DNA from: Pseudomonas tumuqii
GTDB taxonomy: Bacteria > Pseudomonadota > Gammaproteobacteria > Pseudomonadales > Pseudomonadaceae
Direction: 5' to 3'
DNA length: 64,000 nt
Assembly (NCBI RefSeq): GCF_013184545.1
Contig: NZ_JAAOJA010000011.1
Coordinates: forward strand, 124,001-188,000
Shown here: piece after piece, positions 6,840-14,721 of the stretch
Layout of the letters: each line of letters opens with the position of its first letter
How positions within the stretch are numbered: position 1 is the first letter of the stretch
The notes under the pieces: generated by a model
What the model was told of the DNA's origin: nothing
The model's input: the letters and a program-made list of their open reading frames with translations, nothing else
The model's database searches: none
Made by a program: the position numbers and the translations under genes

Positions 6840-8201
6840 TCAGTTACAGCCCGGCGCACAACCGGATGACGGCCCCGGATAGACCGGCGCGAAACCGCCG
6901 CCCGGGGTGCGGAAGTTGGTGGTCTGGCCCTGGTACAGGCGCGCGGCCACCCATTGCACCGCACCGTCGTAGGCATAGTCGCGCACATCGAACTTCAGCG
7001 CCGGGGTATCGCTGGCCATCACCCGTTGCCCCGGCAGCACCAGGGCCTGGGCCACGTAGTCGCCGGCGAGAATCTCCTGCCAGACGCGCTGGGTCAGCTT
7101 GTCGCCACGGTAGGCGGCGCGGCTGCCATAACCGGCGCTGGGTTTGAAGAACAGCCGCTTGCGTTCGCGCCACAGGCGCTCGGCATTGGCCGGGTCCACC
7201 AACTCGGTATGCGGAATGGCTGCCAGCAGCAGCTCTCGAGTGGCCTCGGCCACCCCGAGCGCGGTCAGTTGCTCGGCATCGCAGAGCAGCGCCAGGTTGC
7301 GCTTGTCGGCATACAGGGCATGGGCTTGCGGGTGTGGTGTGAGCAGGCTGGCGTGCTCAAGATAGGCTTGGCGCAGCGTGGCATTGGCCGGGGCTTCAAG
7401 AGCGAAATCGGTCAGGCGGTTGTAGACCAGGTCGATGGCCAGCTCGCCATGCCAGAGCACGCCATTCTTCAAGCTCAACTCGGCGGGGTCGGCGATCACC
7501 GCCTGCAAGCCATGGCGCTGGAACAGCTGCTGAAACAGCAGAAACTCCGGGTACAGGTACTGCTGTTCGGGCGCCTCGTCGACGATGGCGATGCTGCGCA
7601 GCGGCCGCGCATGACCGGCCAAGGCCCATTCCTGCCGGAACATGGCGATGATCCCGGCCTCCAGCGTCTCGGCCCGTAGCGCTGGCGGCAGCAGTTGTTC
7701 GATGGCCGGGCAACAGGCTCGTTGCGCCCGCGCCAGCACCGCATTGAGCATCGCCCCGCCGGCATTGCTGTTGATCTCGATCAGGCCGAAAGCGCCTTCG
7801 GTGACATGGAAGTCGTAGCCGAAAAACACCCCCTTGGCGCCGCCCGGAGCATGCCGCGCGATGGCCGGCGAACGCGCCAATACCAGTTCACGGTAGGCCG
7901 GCAGGGCCACCACCGACTCGACGGCGCGGATCACCTCGGCCATGCGCTGCAAGTGCGCCGGCGCGATGAACACCGGATGCGCAGCGAACAGATAGGGGCA
8001 ACGCTGCTGCACCAGCTCGAACAGACCGGGCTGGCCCAGCGTCGACTCCAGGGCGCCGCGCAACTCCTCGCTGTCCAGGCTGATGCAGAAGCAGCGGCTG
8101 TTCAGTGTCTCGATCGAAACCCCGGCCAGGGCTGCCGCAGCGCTAGCCGTCGAGAGATAGGTCGCGTCGTTATCACACAGGGGGAGCAGCGACTTGGTCA
8201 T
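6840..8201 (-). CDS. ATP-grasp-like protein of unknown function in the arsenic island
   Basis: 453 residues with no signal peptide or membrane segment. EINSNAGG (142-149) looks like the Mg/ATP-binding Glu-x-Asn end of an ATP-grasp fold, preceded by FFGYDFHVTEG. FFKPSAGYGS (351-360) looks like the Lys plus Gly-rich loop that contacts ATP, followed by KFDVRDYAYDG and TNFRTPGGGF. The Glu-Asn motif before the Lys-Gly motif may mean a circular permutation, or a second site. The C-terminus has CAPGC (448-452). It starts 2 bp after the acr3 stop, so it is co-transcribed with the arsenite pump. A peptide- or amide-ligase acting on an arsenic or thiol compound is possible, but nothing proves it. Confidence 0.6.
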   Translation of the reverse strand: MTKSLLPLCDNDATYLSTASAAAALAGVSIETLNSRCFCISLDSEELRGALESTLGQPGLFELVQQRCPYLFAAHPVFIAPAHLQRMAEVIRAVESVVALPAYRELVLARSPAIARHAPGGAKGVFFGYDFHVTEGAFGLIEINSNAGGAMLNAVLARAQRACCPAIEQLLPPALRAETLEAGIIAMFRQEWALAGHARPLRSIAIVDEAPEQQYLYPEFLLFQQLFQRHGLQAVIADPAELSLKNGVLWHGELAIDLVYNRLTDFALEAPANATLRQAYLEHASLLTPHPQAHALYADKRNLALLCDAEQLTALGVAEATRELLLAAIPHTELVDPANAERLWRERKRLFFKPSAGYGSRAAYRGDKLTQRVWQEILAGDYVAQALVLPGQRVMASDTPALKFDVRDYAYDGAVQWVAARLYQGQTTNFRTPGGGFAPVYPGPSSGCAPGCN

Positions 8202-8202
8202 A

Positions 8203-9363
8203 TCAGTTTCCGCGGGGCTGGGATTGGCTAACAGGTGCCCCGGAGTGCAGCGACTCTCCTGCCTGGGGTTCTGCAGATTGAGATGCAGCTGCCGCCGCGC
8301 AGATCGGCGCCGCCGTCGGGAACCAACCCTGGGTACGGTTGGCGAAGGCGACCAGCGACAGCATCACCGGCACTTCCACCAGCACCCCGACCACGGTGAC
8401 CAGGGCGGCGCCGGAATTGAGGCCGAACAAACCGATCGCCACCGCGACCGCCAGCTCGAAGAAATTCGAGGTGCCGATCAGGGCGCAGGGCGCCGCCACA
8501 TTGAAGGGCACTTTCCAGGCGCGTGCCGCCGCATAGGCGATGGCGAAAATACCGTAGGACTGAATCAGCAACGGCACTGCAATCAAGGCAATCAGCAGCG
8601 GCTGATCGAGAATGATCTGCCCCTGAAAACCGAACAGCAGCACCACCGTACCCAGCAGACCGAGCACCGACAGGGGCTTTACCCGGGCATTGAAACGAGT
8701 GACTGCCTGTTCGGCCTCCACCACTGTGCCGGCGGCGGCGCGGAGCTTCAGGCGGGTGAGCACCCCGGCGATCAGCGGGATCAGCACGTAGAGCCCGACG
8801 GACAGCAGCAGTGTCGCCCAGGGCACCTCGATGTCGGTGACCCCGAGCAGCAGGGCGACCAGGGGCGCGAAGGCGAAGATCATGATCACGTCGTTCAGCG
8901 CCACCTGGACCAGGGTATAGGTGGCATCGCCTCGGGTCAGTTGCGACCAGACGAACACCATGGCGGTACAGGGCGCGGCGCCGAGCAGGATCAAACCGGC
9001 GATATATTGGCTGGCATCGGCGGGATCGATCAGGTCGATAAACAAGTAGTGAAAGAACAACACCCCCAGGCCCGCCATGGTGAACGGCTTGATCAGCCAG
9101 TTGACTACCAGGGTGATGATCAGCCCCTTGGGCCGTTCGTGAATACGCTTGAGGCTGGAGAAATCCACCGACACCATCATCGGGTAGACCATCAGCCAGA
9201 TCAGCACCGCGACTATGAAGTTGACCGAGCCGTATTCATAACTGGCCATGGTCTGGAACAGACCCGGCAACAGGCTGCCCAGGCCAATGCCGACGGCGAT
9301 GCAGAGCGCGACCCATACCGACAAATAGCGCTCGAAAAAGCCAATAGGCTGTCTTGTACTCAT
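8203..9363 (-). CDS. acr3: Acr3-family arsenite efflux permease
   Basis: 386 residues with about ten membrane helices. The conserved GAAPCTAMVFVWS around Cys132 and AAPCALIGTSNFFE around Cys293 are the Acr3 signatures; Cys132 corresponds to the Cys essential for As(III) transport in this family. The ATG at 9363 has GGAAGAGG upstream and overlaps the stop of a 39-codon ORF. After the last helix (FANRTQGWFP) there is a 38-residue Ala/Ser/Pro-rich tail (349-386) that I do not expect in the family. Convergent to the arsC operon, so the pump has its own promoter. Confidence 0.9.
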   Translation of the reverse strand: MSTRQPIGFFERYLSVWVALCIAVGIGLGSLLPGLFQTMASYEYGSVNFIVAVLIWLMVYPMMVSVDFSSLKRIHERPKGLIITLVVNWLIKPFTMAGLGVLFFHYLFIDLIDPADASQYIAGLILLGAAPCTAMVFVWSQLTRGDATYTLVQVALNDVIMIFAFAPLVALLLGVTDIEVPWATLLLSVGLYVLIPLIAGVLTRLKLRAAAGTVVEAEQAVTRFNARVKPLSVLGLLGTVVLLFGFQGQIILDQPLLIALIAVPLLIQSYGIFAIAYAAARAWKVPFNVAAPCALIGTSNFFELAVAVAIGLFGLNSGAALVTVVGVLVEVPVMLSLVAFANRTQGWFPTAAPICAAAAASQSAEPQAGESLHSGAPVSQSQPRGN

Positions 9364-9479
9364 GCCAGAACCTCTTCCAAACGCGCCTGCACGCGCAGAC
9401 GCTGGCGGCCCTCCGACTCGTGCTTGAACCGCTGAATCACTGCGTAGCGCGCAAAATCGACTACATGAACGGCCTTCAC
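9360..9479 (-). CDS. Small 39-residue ORF translationally coupled to acr3
   Basis: A GTG at 9479 opens a 39-codon frame ending in a TGA that overlaps the acr3 ATG (ATGA). GGGGAG lies eight bases upstream of the GTG, a better ribosome site than most in this region. The product begins VKAVHVVDFARYAVIQRFKH and is Arg/Glu-rich afterwards, ending EEVLA; it looks like a soluble helix. I recognise no family. It may be a real small protein or a leader peptide that couples translation into acr3, or the remnant of a longer gene. Confidence 0.5.
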   Translation of the reverse strand: MKAVHVVDFARYAVIQRFKHESEGRQRLRVQARLEEVLA

Positions 9480-9616
9480 TTTGACTCCCCAATAACTAAT
9501 GACTGAATTCAGCACCGGCTTGCATACTTTCGGCCGGCGATATGACAGGGCACACGCTGATCAACTTGATGAACTGCGTGACGCAGCGCGTACACGCCTA
9601 CCCACACCAAACACTG

Positions 9617-9922
9617 CTACTTTTCGTCGATGCCCGCCGCCCTGAGCCGGCCCTTGAGGCGCCCGACTTCCTCGATCAAATCCACCACCAGGGCAGCCAG
9701 TTCGGGGTTGGCGTCGAAATCCCGCTCGATCGCCCGCATGCGCCGGGCGCGGAGCAACTCGGCACTACTGAAGCGCTGCGGCTGGGCTACCTGGCAGAGC
9801 AACCCGGCCTCGACCCGCTCGACGATCCACAGCGTATCGACCGAGCAGGCCTGGGCCAGCTCATCGAGGTCGAGGGCAACCTCATCCAGCACGACGCCGG
9901 TGACAATTTCAGTGTGTGGCAT
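9617..9922 (-). CDS. cbpM: CbpM, modulator of the CbpA co-chaperone
   Basis: 101 residues with a MerR-like helical start (LDLDELAQACSVDTLWIVERVEAGLL) and a C-terminal coiled helix (LIEEVGRLKGRLRAAG). CbpM binds the J-domain of CbpA and inhibits both its co-chaperone and DNA-binding activities. It begins three bases after the cbpA stop on the same strand, the usual cbpA-cbpM arrangement. Confidence 0.85.
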   Translation of the reverse strand: MPHTEIVTGVVLDEVALDLDELAQACSVDTLWIVERVEAGLLCQVAQPQRFSSAELLRARRMRAIERDFDANPELAALVVDLIEEVGRLKGRLRAAGIDEK

Positions 9923-9925
9923 GGC

Positions 9926-10879
9926 TCAGACTCCCATGGCCAGGCGCGGGTTGAAGGCCATCTCCCGCGCCATCATTTCATACAGCTGACGCGCCTTGTC
10001 GGTGTCGGCAGGCGGCAGCACGATCTCCAGCAGCAGATACAGATCACCCGCCGGTTCGCCGGGAATGCCGCGGCCCTTGAGGCGCAACTTGCGGCCAGCT
10101 TGCGAATTGGCAGGTATTTTCACCTGCACCTTGCCTGATGGGGTGGGCGCCTCGATGCTGGCGCCCAACGCCGCTTCCCACGGCGTGACCGGCAGGGTCT
10201 CGTAGACATCACGGCCATCCACGCGATAGTGCGGATCCTGTTTGAAGTGCACTTCCAAGAACAAATCCCCCGCCGCGCTGCCACCGATACCCGGGCTGCC
10301 CTGGCCGGCCAGGCGGATGTGCTGCCCTTCCTTGATGCCCTTGGGGATCTGCACGGTGAGGTTATGTTCCTGCATGCTCACGCGGCCCTGGGCATCGGCC
10401 CGTGCGCCACGCAGGGTGATGGTGCGTGGCGCGCCCTGATAGGCATCGCGCAGGTCGATGACGATCTTGGCGTGATGATCCTCACCGCGCCTTGGCCGCG
10501 GCCCGGCATGCCCGCCGCGACCTGCCTGACCGGCAGCGGCTCGACCGAACAGGTTGGCGAAAAAATCGCTGAAGTCGCCCATGTCGGCGCCGGAGAAGTC
10601 AGCACCGGAAAACTCGAAGCCGGCGTCCCAATTCGGAGGCGGCTGGAACTCCTGGCCATCCCGATAACGACCGCCGAGCTGATCGTAGGCCGCACGTTTT
10701 TCCAGGTCACCCAGTACCGCGTAGGCCTCGTTGACTTCCTTCATGTGCAGCTCGGCATCCGCTTCCTTGCTCACATCCGGATGATATTTACGCGCCAGCT
10801 TGCGGTAGGACTTCTTGATTTCATCCTCGCTGGCGCTCTTATCCAGGCCGAGAACCTGATAGTAATCCTTGAATTCCAA
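9926..10879 (-). CDS. cbpA: CbpA, DnaJ-type curved-DNA-binding co-chaperone
   Basis: 317 residues. J-domain at 5-70 with HPD at 33-35; Gly/Phe-rich linker at about 75-135 (FANLFGRAAAGQAGRGGHAG); then the two beta-barrel C-terminal substrate-binding domains. No cysteine zinc repeats are present, which separates it from DnaJ. It stimulates DnaK ATPase and, in E. coli, binds curved DNA in stationary phase. First gene of a two-gene operon with cbpM. Confidence 0.92.
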   Translation of the reverse strand: MEFKDYYQVLGLDKSASEDEIKKSYRKLARKYHPDVSKEADAELHMKEVNEAYAVLGDLEKRAAYDQLGGRYRDGQEFQPPPNWDAGFEFSGADFSGADMGDFSDFFANLFGRAAAGQAGRGGHAGPRPRRGEDHHAKIVIDLRDAYQGAPRTITLRGARADAQGRVSMQEHNLTVQIPKGIKEGQHIRLAGQGSPGIGGSAAGDLFLEVHFKQDPHYRVDGRDVYETLPVTPWEAALGASIEAPTPSGKVQVKIPANSQAGRKLRLKGRGIPGEPAGDLYLLLEIVLPPADTDKARQLYEMMAREMAFNPRLAMGV

Positions 10880-11777
10880 TGGCTCGCGCTCCCCTGCTGG
10901 TTGATGGCTTGAGCGTACTCGATTGCGCTAGCTGGCGACCGGCATCAGCGGGCTTGCAGAAAAGTCGCTATCTCACCGGCCGTCAGCACCTTGCAGATTA
11001 GATGAATCAAAGCGGCCGAACACATCGCCCACCTGCTTCCGCTGCGTCAGTTGCGTCAGTTGCATCGGCGGCAGGTCGAGGATCTTGTCGTGCAGCACCC
11101 AGCTTCGACATGACGCTCCATCCTGACCCGACCGATCAGACTGCCAGCGAGCACCACCTAGACGATATCGACTGCCTGGAGAAGCCGAGCGGGCATGATG
11201 CTAGAACCTGAGTTGTGTTCAGTGTCCCCCAAAAGATACCCGAACAGCCGCAAGCGATCATGATCCAGGGCAGTTCGACAGCATTGATAGGCAACCCGGC
11301 GAAAAACGGCTACGAAAATGCAGCTCACTTGAGTCAAGTGAACAGCAAGCACCTGAAAGCAGAAAGAGAGCCTGACGAGCCTTGAACAAATCGGCGGACT
11401 TTTGCCAACGCTGGACCGTTGACTGCTCCGGGAGCCCGGAATGAGAGATGAAAACAGCTCCAGAAACTGCCCCCGCGTCATCGGCCAAGCCAGCAAAGAG
11501 CGGCACCTGGGTTTCGGCGCACCGCCACTCGGACCTCTGCTACGCCCGAGACCGCCCGACCGACCGTGTGACAGACAACTTCGCCGATATACAGGCAAAA
11601 AACCGGAAACCAGTCTTAAAAATAATAAACATCGCCGGATTAAGCGGAATTTTACAGAACAATCGGAGAGGATTTATTTGCAATCAAAGCCACTCAATAC
11701 CGAAAAATCATTGCGTTCATCACCTTGCTGGGGTATTTCTAGTACTGCAATCCGCATCGATTCATAAGAGATACATC
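10880..11777. other. 900-bp stretch without a convincing gene
   Basis: No frame here looks coding at full length. At 10879-11001 (+) a 40-codon frame reads RAPLLVDGLSVLDCASW, resembling the N-terminus of a family III CoA-transferase, then degenerates. On the minus strand about 11070-11115 reads VLHDKILDLPPMQLTQL without a start. At 11258-11506 (-) a frame contains GLPEQSTVQRWQKSADLF but also a hairpin. I read the region as decayed genes plus the long 5' leader of the cold-shock gene, without certainty. Confidence 0.4.
11320..11345. repeat. Degenerate copy of the hairpin found at 17966
   Basis: AAAATGCAGCTCACTTGA, then CAAGTGAACAGCA, matches the hairpin at 17966-18004 at most positions. The stem TCACTTGA/TCAAGTGA is kept while flanking pairs are lost. 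It suggests a decayed terminator or dispersed palindrome. Confidence 0.5.
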
Positions 11778-11990
11778 ATGGCAAACCGCGAAACTGGCAC
11801 CGTCAAATGGTTCAACGATGAGAAGGGCTTCGGCTTCATTACCCCGACTAACGGCGGCGATGATCTGTTCGTTCACTTCAAAGCTATCCAGAGCGACGGT
11901 TTCAAGAGCCTGAAAGAAGGCCAAACCGTTACCTACGTGGCCGCCCGTGGCCAGAAAGGTATGCAAGCTGAAGAGGTACAGGTAGCTTAA
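11778..11990 (+). CDS. CspA-family cold-shock protein
   Basis: 70 residues forming one cold-shock domain. RNP1 KGFGFI at 16-21 and RNP2 LFVHF at 30-34 bind single-stranded RNA or DNA. The N-terminus TGTVKWFNDEKGFGFI is the family signature. AAGAGA upstream of the ATG is a plausible ribosome site. The upstream 150-200 bp is AT-richer and lacks genes, as expected of a long cold-shock leader. A strong terminator follows. It may be the homologue of the Pseudomonas cap/csp genes; I cannot tell which paralogue. Confidence 0.92.
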   Translation: MANRETGTVKWFNDEKGFGFITPTNGGDDLFVHFKAIQSDGFKSLKEGQTVTYVAARGQKGMQAEEVQVA

Positions 11991-12011
11991 GCTTCCTGTC
12001 CTGTTCAAGAC

Positions 12012-12041
12012 GAGCCCCGCACAAGCGGGGCTTGTTTTTTT
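12012..12041 (+). terminator. Terminator of the cold-shock gene
   Basis: Stem GCCCCGC-ACAA-GCGGGGC followed by TTG and seven T residues, 20 bp after the stop. Confidence 0.9.
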
Positions 12042-12183
12042 GTGCTTGCCGAACAGTAACTACCCTGACCTTGATAACGTCCACGTACCTGCGCGAAAGG
12101 ACACTCAAGCAAGGACGACACGCGAAACACCCCGCCACACAACGCCGCAAGGCCTTCGCGTCACTCTAGAGCCAAATCCCCCC

Positions 12184-13332
12184 CTATAAGCCCATCTGCT
12201 TGCTGATGATCTCGTTCATGATCTCGCGCGAGCCACCGCCAATCGACAGAATCCGATTATCGCGGTACAGGCGCTCCACCAGGCTTTCTCTCATATAGCC
12301 CATCCCGCCCATGATCTGCACCGCATCGTAGGTCAGCCGGTCGGCAATGTCGGTGGCGAAGTTCTTCGCCATGGAAATTTCCTTGATCACGCTCTTGCCC
12401 GCGGCCATTTTCGCAGCCTGGCGGTAGGTGAACTCGCGGGAAACCTCCAGTTGCGTAGCCATCTCTGCCAGGCGGTGCTTGAGCACCTGAAACTTGCCGA
12501 TTGGCTTGCCGAACGCCTCTCGCTGCTTCGCCCACTTCATCGCTTCATCGAAGGCCAGTTGCGCCGTCATATTGGCCATGATCGCCAGCGACAAGCGCTC
12601 ACTCTGGAAGTTGGCCATGATGCAGGCAAAGCCCATGTTCTCGGCACCGATCAGGTTCGACACCGGTACCCGGCAGTCGTCGAAGAACAGCTCGGCGGTA
12701 TCCGATGCCCACCAGCCCATCTTCTTCAACTTGCGACCGACAGTGAAACCGGGCGTGCCCTTCTCGATCAGCAACAGGCTGACACCGCCGAAACCGTCGC
12801 CACCAGTCCGCACCGCCACCGTGTAGTAGTCGGCCCGAATGCCACTGGTAATAAAGGTCTTGCTGCCGGTCACCCGATAGCAATCACCGTCGCGTAGCGC
12901 GCGAGTCTTCAGGTTCGCCACGTCGGAGCCCCCGGAGGGCTCGGTGACCGCCAGAGCCATGATCTTCTCGCCCGCCAGCACCTGCGGCACTATGCGTTCG
13001 CGCAGCGCCGGCGCGGCCCACTTGACCACCGGCGGCAAACCGATATCCAGGGAACCGAGGCCAGCGACCAGGCCGCCGGAGCCCGAGCGCATCAACTCTT
13101 CACTGGCGGCGACCTTGGCGAAGATGTCACCCTCATGACTGCCGCCGAACTGCTCCGGGTAGCCGATACCAAGAATCCCGGCGGCGCCGGCCTTCAGATA
13201 CAGCTCACGCGGAAACTCTTCAGCCTCCTCCCATTCATCGATATGTGGCAGGATTTCCCGCTCGACAAATCGCCGCACAGAGTCGCGCACCAGTTGCTGG
13301 GAGGCATCGAAGTAATCCTGAAAGACGGACAT
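12184..13332 (-). CDS. Acyl-CoA dehydrogenase
   Basis: 382 residues. N-terminal helical domain 1-115; middle beta domain with the FAD/substrate motif ALAVTEPSGGSDVANLKT and later GSKTFITSG; C-terminal helical domain with QREAFGKPIGKFQVLKHRLAEMA, then QIMGGMGYMRESLVERLYRD holding the likely catalytic Glu/Arg region. It oxidises an acyl-CoA to the enoyl-CoA and passes electrons to EtfAB, also encoded in this window. The ATG at 13332 (MSVFQDYFD) has GGGAGC upstream. It sits beside recR as PA1535 does in P. aeruginosa. Chain-length specificity is unknown. Confidence 0.9.
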   Translation of the reverse strand: MSVFQDYFDASQQLVRDSVRRFVEREILPHIDEWEEAEEFPRELYLKAGAAGILGIGYPEQFGGSHEGDIFAKVAASEELMRSGSGGLVAGLGSLDIGLPPVVKWAAPALRERIVPQVLAGEKIMALAVTEPSGGSDVANLKTRALRDGDCYRVTGSKTFITSGIRADYYTVAVRTGGDGFGGVSLLLIEKGTPGFTVGRKLKKMGWWASDTAELFFDDCRVPVSNLIGAENMGFACIMANFQSERLSLAIMANMTAQLAFDEAMKWAKQREAFGKPIGKFQVLKHRLAEMATQLEVSREFTYRQAAKMAAGKSVIKEISMAKNFATDIADRLTYDAVQIMGGMGYMRESLVERLYRDNRILSIGGGSREIMNEIISKQMGL

Positions 13333-13494
13333 GGGGCAGCTCCCGCAGAGGTTTACGCGACCATACCGAGCGCTTGCTTGGTTTACAAGGCGAGGATTGC
13401 GCCATCTACGGAGGTGATAACGCCACACCCGAGACGACGCAGTGATCGACTCGACAGGCTGGACCTGAAGGGCGCACAAGGGGCAAATACTTCA

Positions 13495-13553
13495 TAGGAG
13501 CGGCTTCAGTCACGAAGCTGTTGTAGTGCATCAAAGCGTTCGCGGCTGAAGCG
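13495..13553. repeat. Inverted pair of REP-like elements
   Basis: TAGGAGCGGCTTCAGTCACG at 13495 and its diverged inverted copy GTTCGCGGCTGAAGCGG at 13538-13554 face each other across about 20 bp. GGAGCGGCTTCAGCCGCGAA-type REPs are widespread in Pseudomonas. Located in the gap between recR and the acyl-CoA dehydrogenase gene. Confidence 0.75.
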
Positions 13554-13602
13554 GATCGCTACCCGACCGCTGAACTGGAGCAGGCCGACCGTAGCGATGC
13601 CC

Positions 13603-14202
13603 TTACAACTGAATCGGTCGCCGCCCGGCAATCGAATGCGCCAAGGTTCCACCGTCGACAAGCTCCAACTCACCGCCGAGCGGCATGCCGTGGGCGATAC
13701 GCGAAGCGATCAACCCCTTGTTAGCCAGCAACTGGGCAATGTAATGCGCCGTCGCCTCACCTTCCACGGTCGGGTTCGTAGCCAGGATGACCTCGGCAAA
13801 ACTGCCCTGGGCAATACGCACCAGCAGATCAGGAATGCCGATGGCCTCTGGCCCCAAGCCGTCGAGTGGAGAAAGATGACCCTTGAGCACGAAGTAGCGC
13901 CCGCGAAAACCAGTCTGCTCCACCGCGTAGACATCCATCGGCCCTTCCACCACGCACAACAGGCTGTCATCGCGACGCGGATCGAGGCACAGCTGGCAGA
14001 TCTCATCCTCGCTGAGGCTGCGGCACTGCTTGCAGTGACCAACGCCCTCCATCGCCTGAGTCAGCGCCTGCGCCAGGCGCATTGCGCCACCGCGATCACG
14101 CTCGAGCATCTGCAACGCCATGCGCTGGGCGGTCTTCTGCCCCACCCCCGGCAGGATGCGCAAGGAATCGATCAATTGGCGAATCAGCGGACTGAAGCTC
14201 AT
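13603..14202 (-). CDS. recR: Recombination mediator RecR
   Basis: 199 residues. Helix-hairpin-helix at about 10-35 (LRILPGVGQKTAQRMA), a four-cysteine zinc site at C57, C60, C69 and C72, then a Toprim domain (LCVVEGPMDVYAVE ... ILATNPTVEGEATA). RecR acts with RecF/RecO to load RecA on SSB-coated gaps. Length and domains are complete. It follows ybaB on the same strand with a palindrome in between. Confidence 0.96.
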   Translation of the reverse strand: MSFSPLIRQLIDSLRILPGVGQKTAQRMALQMLERDRGGAMRLAQALTQAMEGVGHCKQCRSLSEDEICQLCLDPRRDDSLLCVVEGPMDVYAVEQTGFRGRYFVLKGHLSPLDGLGPEAIGIPDLLVRIAQGSFAEVILATNPTVEGEATAHYIAQLLANKGLIASRIAHGMPLGGELELVDGGTLAHSIAGRRPIQL

Positions 14203-14297
14203 GGGAGTACTCGTTGGCTACAGGAGTGTTAGCAAGCTTTTGACCTGGGGATCAACGCCGCTGCCAGGGGTGGTCAGACGGTGTGCAGGACAAGGCG

Positions 14298-14356
14298 CAA
14301 GCAGGCGCGGGCACCGGAGTTTACTGGCTGTAAATGAGGATGCCCGTGTCTGCTTG
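14298..14356. repeat. 59-bp extragenic hairpin between ybaB and recR
   Basis: Outer arms CAAGCAG and CTGCTTG, then CGGGCA/TGCCCG, then TTTAC/GTAAA nest around a five-base apex. There is no U-tract. It looks like a dispersed Pseudomonas intergenic palindrome that would fold in the ybaB-recR transcript. Confidence 0.7.
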
Positions 14357-14390
14357 CAACGCAGTCATGTGCGCTGGCTGGACGCCCGGA

Positions 14391-14717
14391 TTAGAACGGC
14401 ATTTTGAAGCCGGGGGGCAGCTGCATACCTGCGGTCATGCCAGACATCTTGTCCTGACTGTTCTGCTCGACCTTGCGCACCGCATCGTTCACCGCTGCCG
14501 CGATCAGGTCCTCGAGGATTTCCTTGTCTTCCTGCATCAGGCTATCGTCCAGACTGACGCGCTTGACGTCATGCCGACCGGTCATCACCACGCTAACCAG
14601 GCCGGCACCGGATTGACCGGTCACTTCGGCGTTCGCCAGCTCTTCCTGCATTTTCTGCATTTTTTCCTGCATCTGCTGGGCCTGCTTCATCAGGCCGGCC
14701 ATGCCACCTTTCATCAT
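14391..14717 (-). CDS. ybaB: YbaB/EbfC nucleoid-associated protein
   Basis: 108 residues with a long N-terminal coiled helix (LMKQAQQMQEKMQKMQEELAN) and the conserved core EVTGQSGAGLVSVVMTGRHDVKRVSLD. YbaB/EbfC forms a DNA-binding dimer. It lies between dnaX and recR, its universal context, 4 bp after the dnaX stop. Confidence 0.94.
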   Translation of the reverse strand: MMKGGMAGLMKQAQQMQEKMQKMQEELANAEVTGQSGAGLVSVVMTGRHDVKRVSLDDSLMQEDKEILEDLIAAAVNDAVRKVEQNSQDKMSGMTAGMQLPPGFKMPF

Positions 14718-14721
14718 GGTG

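Noticed and set aside
8194..9435. 413-codon plus-strand ORF opposite acr3
   Set aside because: Shadow of the membrane protein; Gln/His/Arg-rich product without any family.
2866..9479. Arsenic island as a recent mobile element
   Set aside because: I saw no integrase, transposase, tRNA target or flanking direct repeats, and codon use looks like the rest.
11158..11598. 146-codon minus-strand ORF upstream of the cold-shock gene
   Set aside because: No ribosome site or family match; it spans a hairpin and looks decayed.
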